The notes beneath the pieces are model-generated. The model saw nothing but the letters and a program-made list of their open reading frames with translations. It made no database searches and was not told the origin of the DNA. A program made the translations under genes and the position numbers. From Trueperaceae bacterium (lineage in GTDB: Bacteria > Deinococcota > Deinococci > Deinococcales > Trueperaceae), in NCBI GenBank assembly GCA_024636105.1, contig JAGXHO010000051.1, forward strand, positions 1-5,464: 5,464 bases of DNA, given 5' to 3'. Shown here in pieces: positions 4,682 to 5,464 of the stretch (positions are counted from its first letter, which is position 1; each line of letters starts with the position of its first letter).

Positions 4682-5464
4682 GGTAGCGCTCCACCACCGC
4701 CGGGTCGATCTCGATCCCCAATCCCGGTCGATCGGGCACCGGTACACGCCCTTCACGCACCTGACTGGCGTGACCGACAGGTTCGAAGGCCAGCTGGTCG
4801 CGCAGTGGGTTCGCGGGCACCGAGCACTCGTACGTCCAGAAGTTGGGCGCCGAGGCGGCCAGGTGGACCGAGGCCGCCGCGCACAGCGCCCCGGAGCCGC
4901 CGACGTGGGGCGCGTAGCGGGCGTGGAAGAGCGTCGCCAACGCCCAGAGCTTGCGGGTCTCGGTGATGCCGCCGGAGCGGCAGACGTCGGGCTGGATCAC
5001 GTCGATGGCGTCCGTGCGCAGGAGTTCGTGCATGCCCCACCGGGTGAACTCGCCCTCGCCCGCGGCCAGCGCCAACGAGGTGGCCGCGCGCAGCTTGGCG
5101 TAGCTGCCGCGGTGCTCGGTGCGGACGGGCTCTTCGAACCAACCCACGCCGTGGTCCTCGAGGACGCGCGCGATGGCCAGCGCCTCCGGGTACTCGTACG
5201 CACCGTTGGCGTCGACGTAGATCGCCACGTCGTCGCCAACGGCTTCGCGGATGGCGCCGAGCACGCCGCGCTCGGTGGCCACGTCGCGACCGATCTTCAC
5301 CTTGAGCGACGTGAAACCCTGCTCCACGAACCCGGACGCGCGGGCCGCCATCGCCGGCGTCTCATCGACGGTCACGGACGAGGCGTAGGCGGCCACCTCG
5401 CGCGCCGTGCCGCCCAGCAGACGCGCCACCGGCTGGCCAACCGCCTTCCCCATCACGTCCCAGA
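4668..5464 (-). CDS. Enolase-superfamily enzyme, mandelate racemase subgroup (5' end outside window)
   Basis: The visible 264 or so residues cover the end of the capping-domain region and the whole catalytic barrel. The frame runs off the edge as WDVMGKAVGQPVARLLGG, a standard internal segment of this superfamily, so the true start lies upstream. Counting from the Val codon at 5456 as 1, the catalytic set is Lys52 and Lys54 (LKVKIG), metal ligands Asp82 (VDANG), Glu108 (WFEEP) and Glu134 (AAGEGE), the Asp157-His184 dyad (QPDVCRSGG; PHVGGSG), and Glu210 (TYEC). The spacings 82-108-134-157-184 equal those of Pseudomonas mandelate racemase (195-221-247-270-297), which places it in the MR subgroup. 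Members abstract the proton alpha to a carboxylate, and many dehydrate acid sugars to 2-keto-3-deoxy acids. It is not a dipeptide epimerase, which uses a lysine in place of the His-Asp dyad. Its stop overlaps the PLP-enzyme start, so they are co-expressed. Substrate unknown. Confidence 0.9.
   Translation of the reverse strand, partial: WDVMGKAVGQPVARLLGGTAREVAAYASSVTVDETPAMAARASGFVEQGFTSLKVKIGRDVATERGVLGAIREAVGDDVAIYVDANGAYEYPEALAIARVLEDHGVGWFEEPVRTEHRGSYAKLRAATSLALAAGEGEFTRWGMHELLRTDAIDVIQPDVCRSGGITETRKLWALATLFHARYAPHVGGSGALCAAASVHLAASAPNFWTYECSVPANPLRDQLAFEPVGHASQVREGRVPVPDRPGLGIEIDPAVVERYRVDR

Noticed and set aside
4682..4756. 25-residue N-terminal extension of the PLP enzyme
   Set aside because: It lies wholly within the conserved end of the enolase gene, shows no family similarity, and the GTG at 4681 has a well-placed GGAG.
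3200..4966. 588-codon plus-strand ORF
   Set aside because: It is antisense to the GrpB, PLP-enzyme and enolase genes. Its composition (Arg/Pro/Ala/His runs) and lack of any motif mark it as a mirror frame despite its length.
4668..5464. Dipeptide epimerase (muconate-lactonizing subgroup) identity for the enolase-superfamily gene
   Set aside because: Tempting next to amino acid genes, but the Asp157-His184 dyad with MR spacing is present and the second catalytic lysine of the epimerases is absent at the corresponding position.
1..5464. CRISPR array, tRNA or rRNA gene, insertion sequence or phage gene
   Set aside because: No regularly spaced repeats, no cloverleaf or rRNA-like segments, and no transposase or integrase reading frame were seen on either strand.

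Overview
The window is GC-rich bacterial DNA with all supported genes on the minus strand, so gene order runs from the right edge to the left. The strong G/C third-position bias, the frequent GTG starts and the long antisense open frames fit a high-GC bacterium, possibly a proteobacterium, myxobacterium or a related soil or aquatic lineage. Nothing here fixes the taxon.

The right part (about 2949-5464) is a tightly packed set of three genes. They encode an enolase-superfamily enzyme of the mandelate-racemase subgroup (5' end outside the window), a SelA/DgaE-like PLP enzyme whose start overlaps the enolase stop by 14 nt, and a GrpB-family protein whose GTG start overlaps the PLP gene's stop as GTGA. 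After a 101-nt gap come a YgeA-type aspartate/glutamate racemase (2134-2847) and a 12-segment APC amino acid permease (655-1989). Together they look like a catabolic or recycling operon for an amino acid or amino-sugar acid: uptake by the permease, stereochemical change by the racemase, and elimination or dehydration by the PLP and enolase-type enzymes. The actual substrate cannot be read from sequence.

Two small items around the permease were found by reading rather than by ORF length. First, a 31-codon ORF (1986-2081) has the best Shine-Dalgarno in that region and ends in an ATGA overlap with the permease start. Its peptide resembles the first part of the N-terminal domain of some heavy-metal P-type ATPases, so it may be a gene relic now serving as a translational-coupling leader. 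Second, just downstream of the permease (578-631) there is a relic of a second racemase gene's 3' end. It is aligned without gaps, in the same orientation, to the end of the intact racemase, including the stop codon. The permease and its leader therefore sit between two diverged direct repeats, a sign of past duplication/deletion or gene replacement.

The left end holds a HigBA toxin-antitoxin module: complete higB (130-408) and the first 38 codons of higA (cut by the window edge). Upstream of higB is a clean 16-nt palindrome (422-437) that may be the HigA operator. No RNA gene, CRISPR array, insertion sequence or convincing rho-independent terminator was seen.
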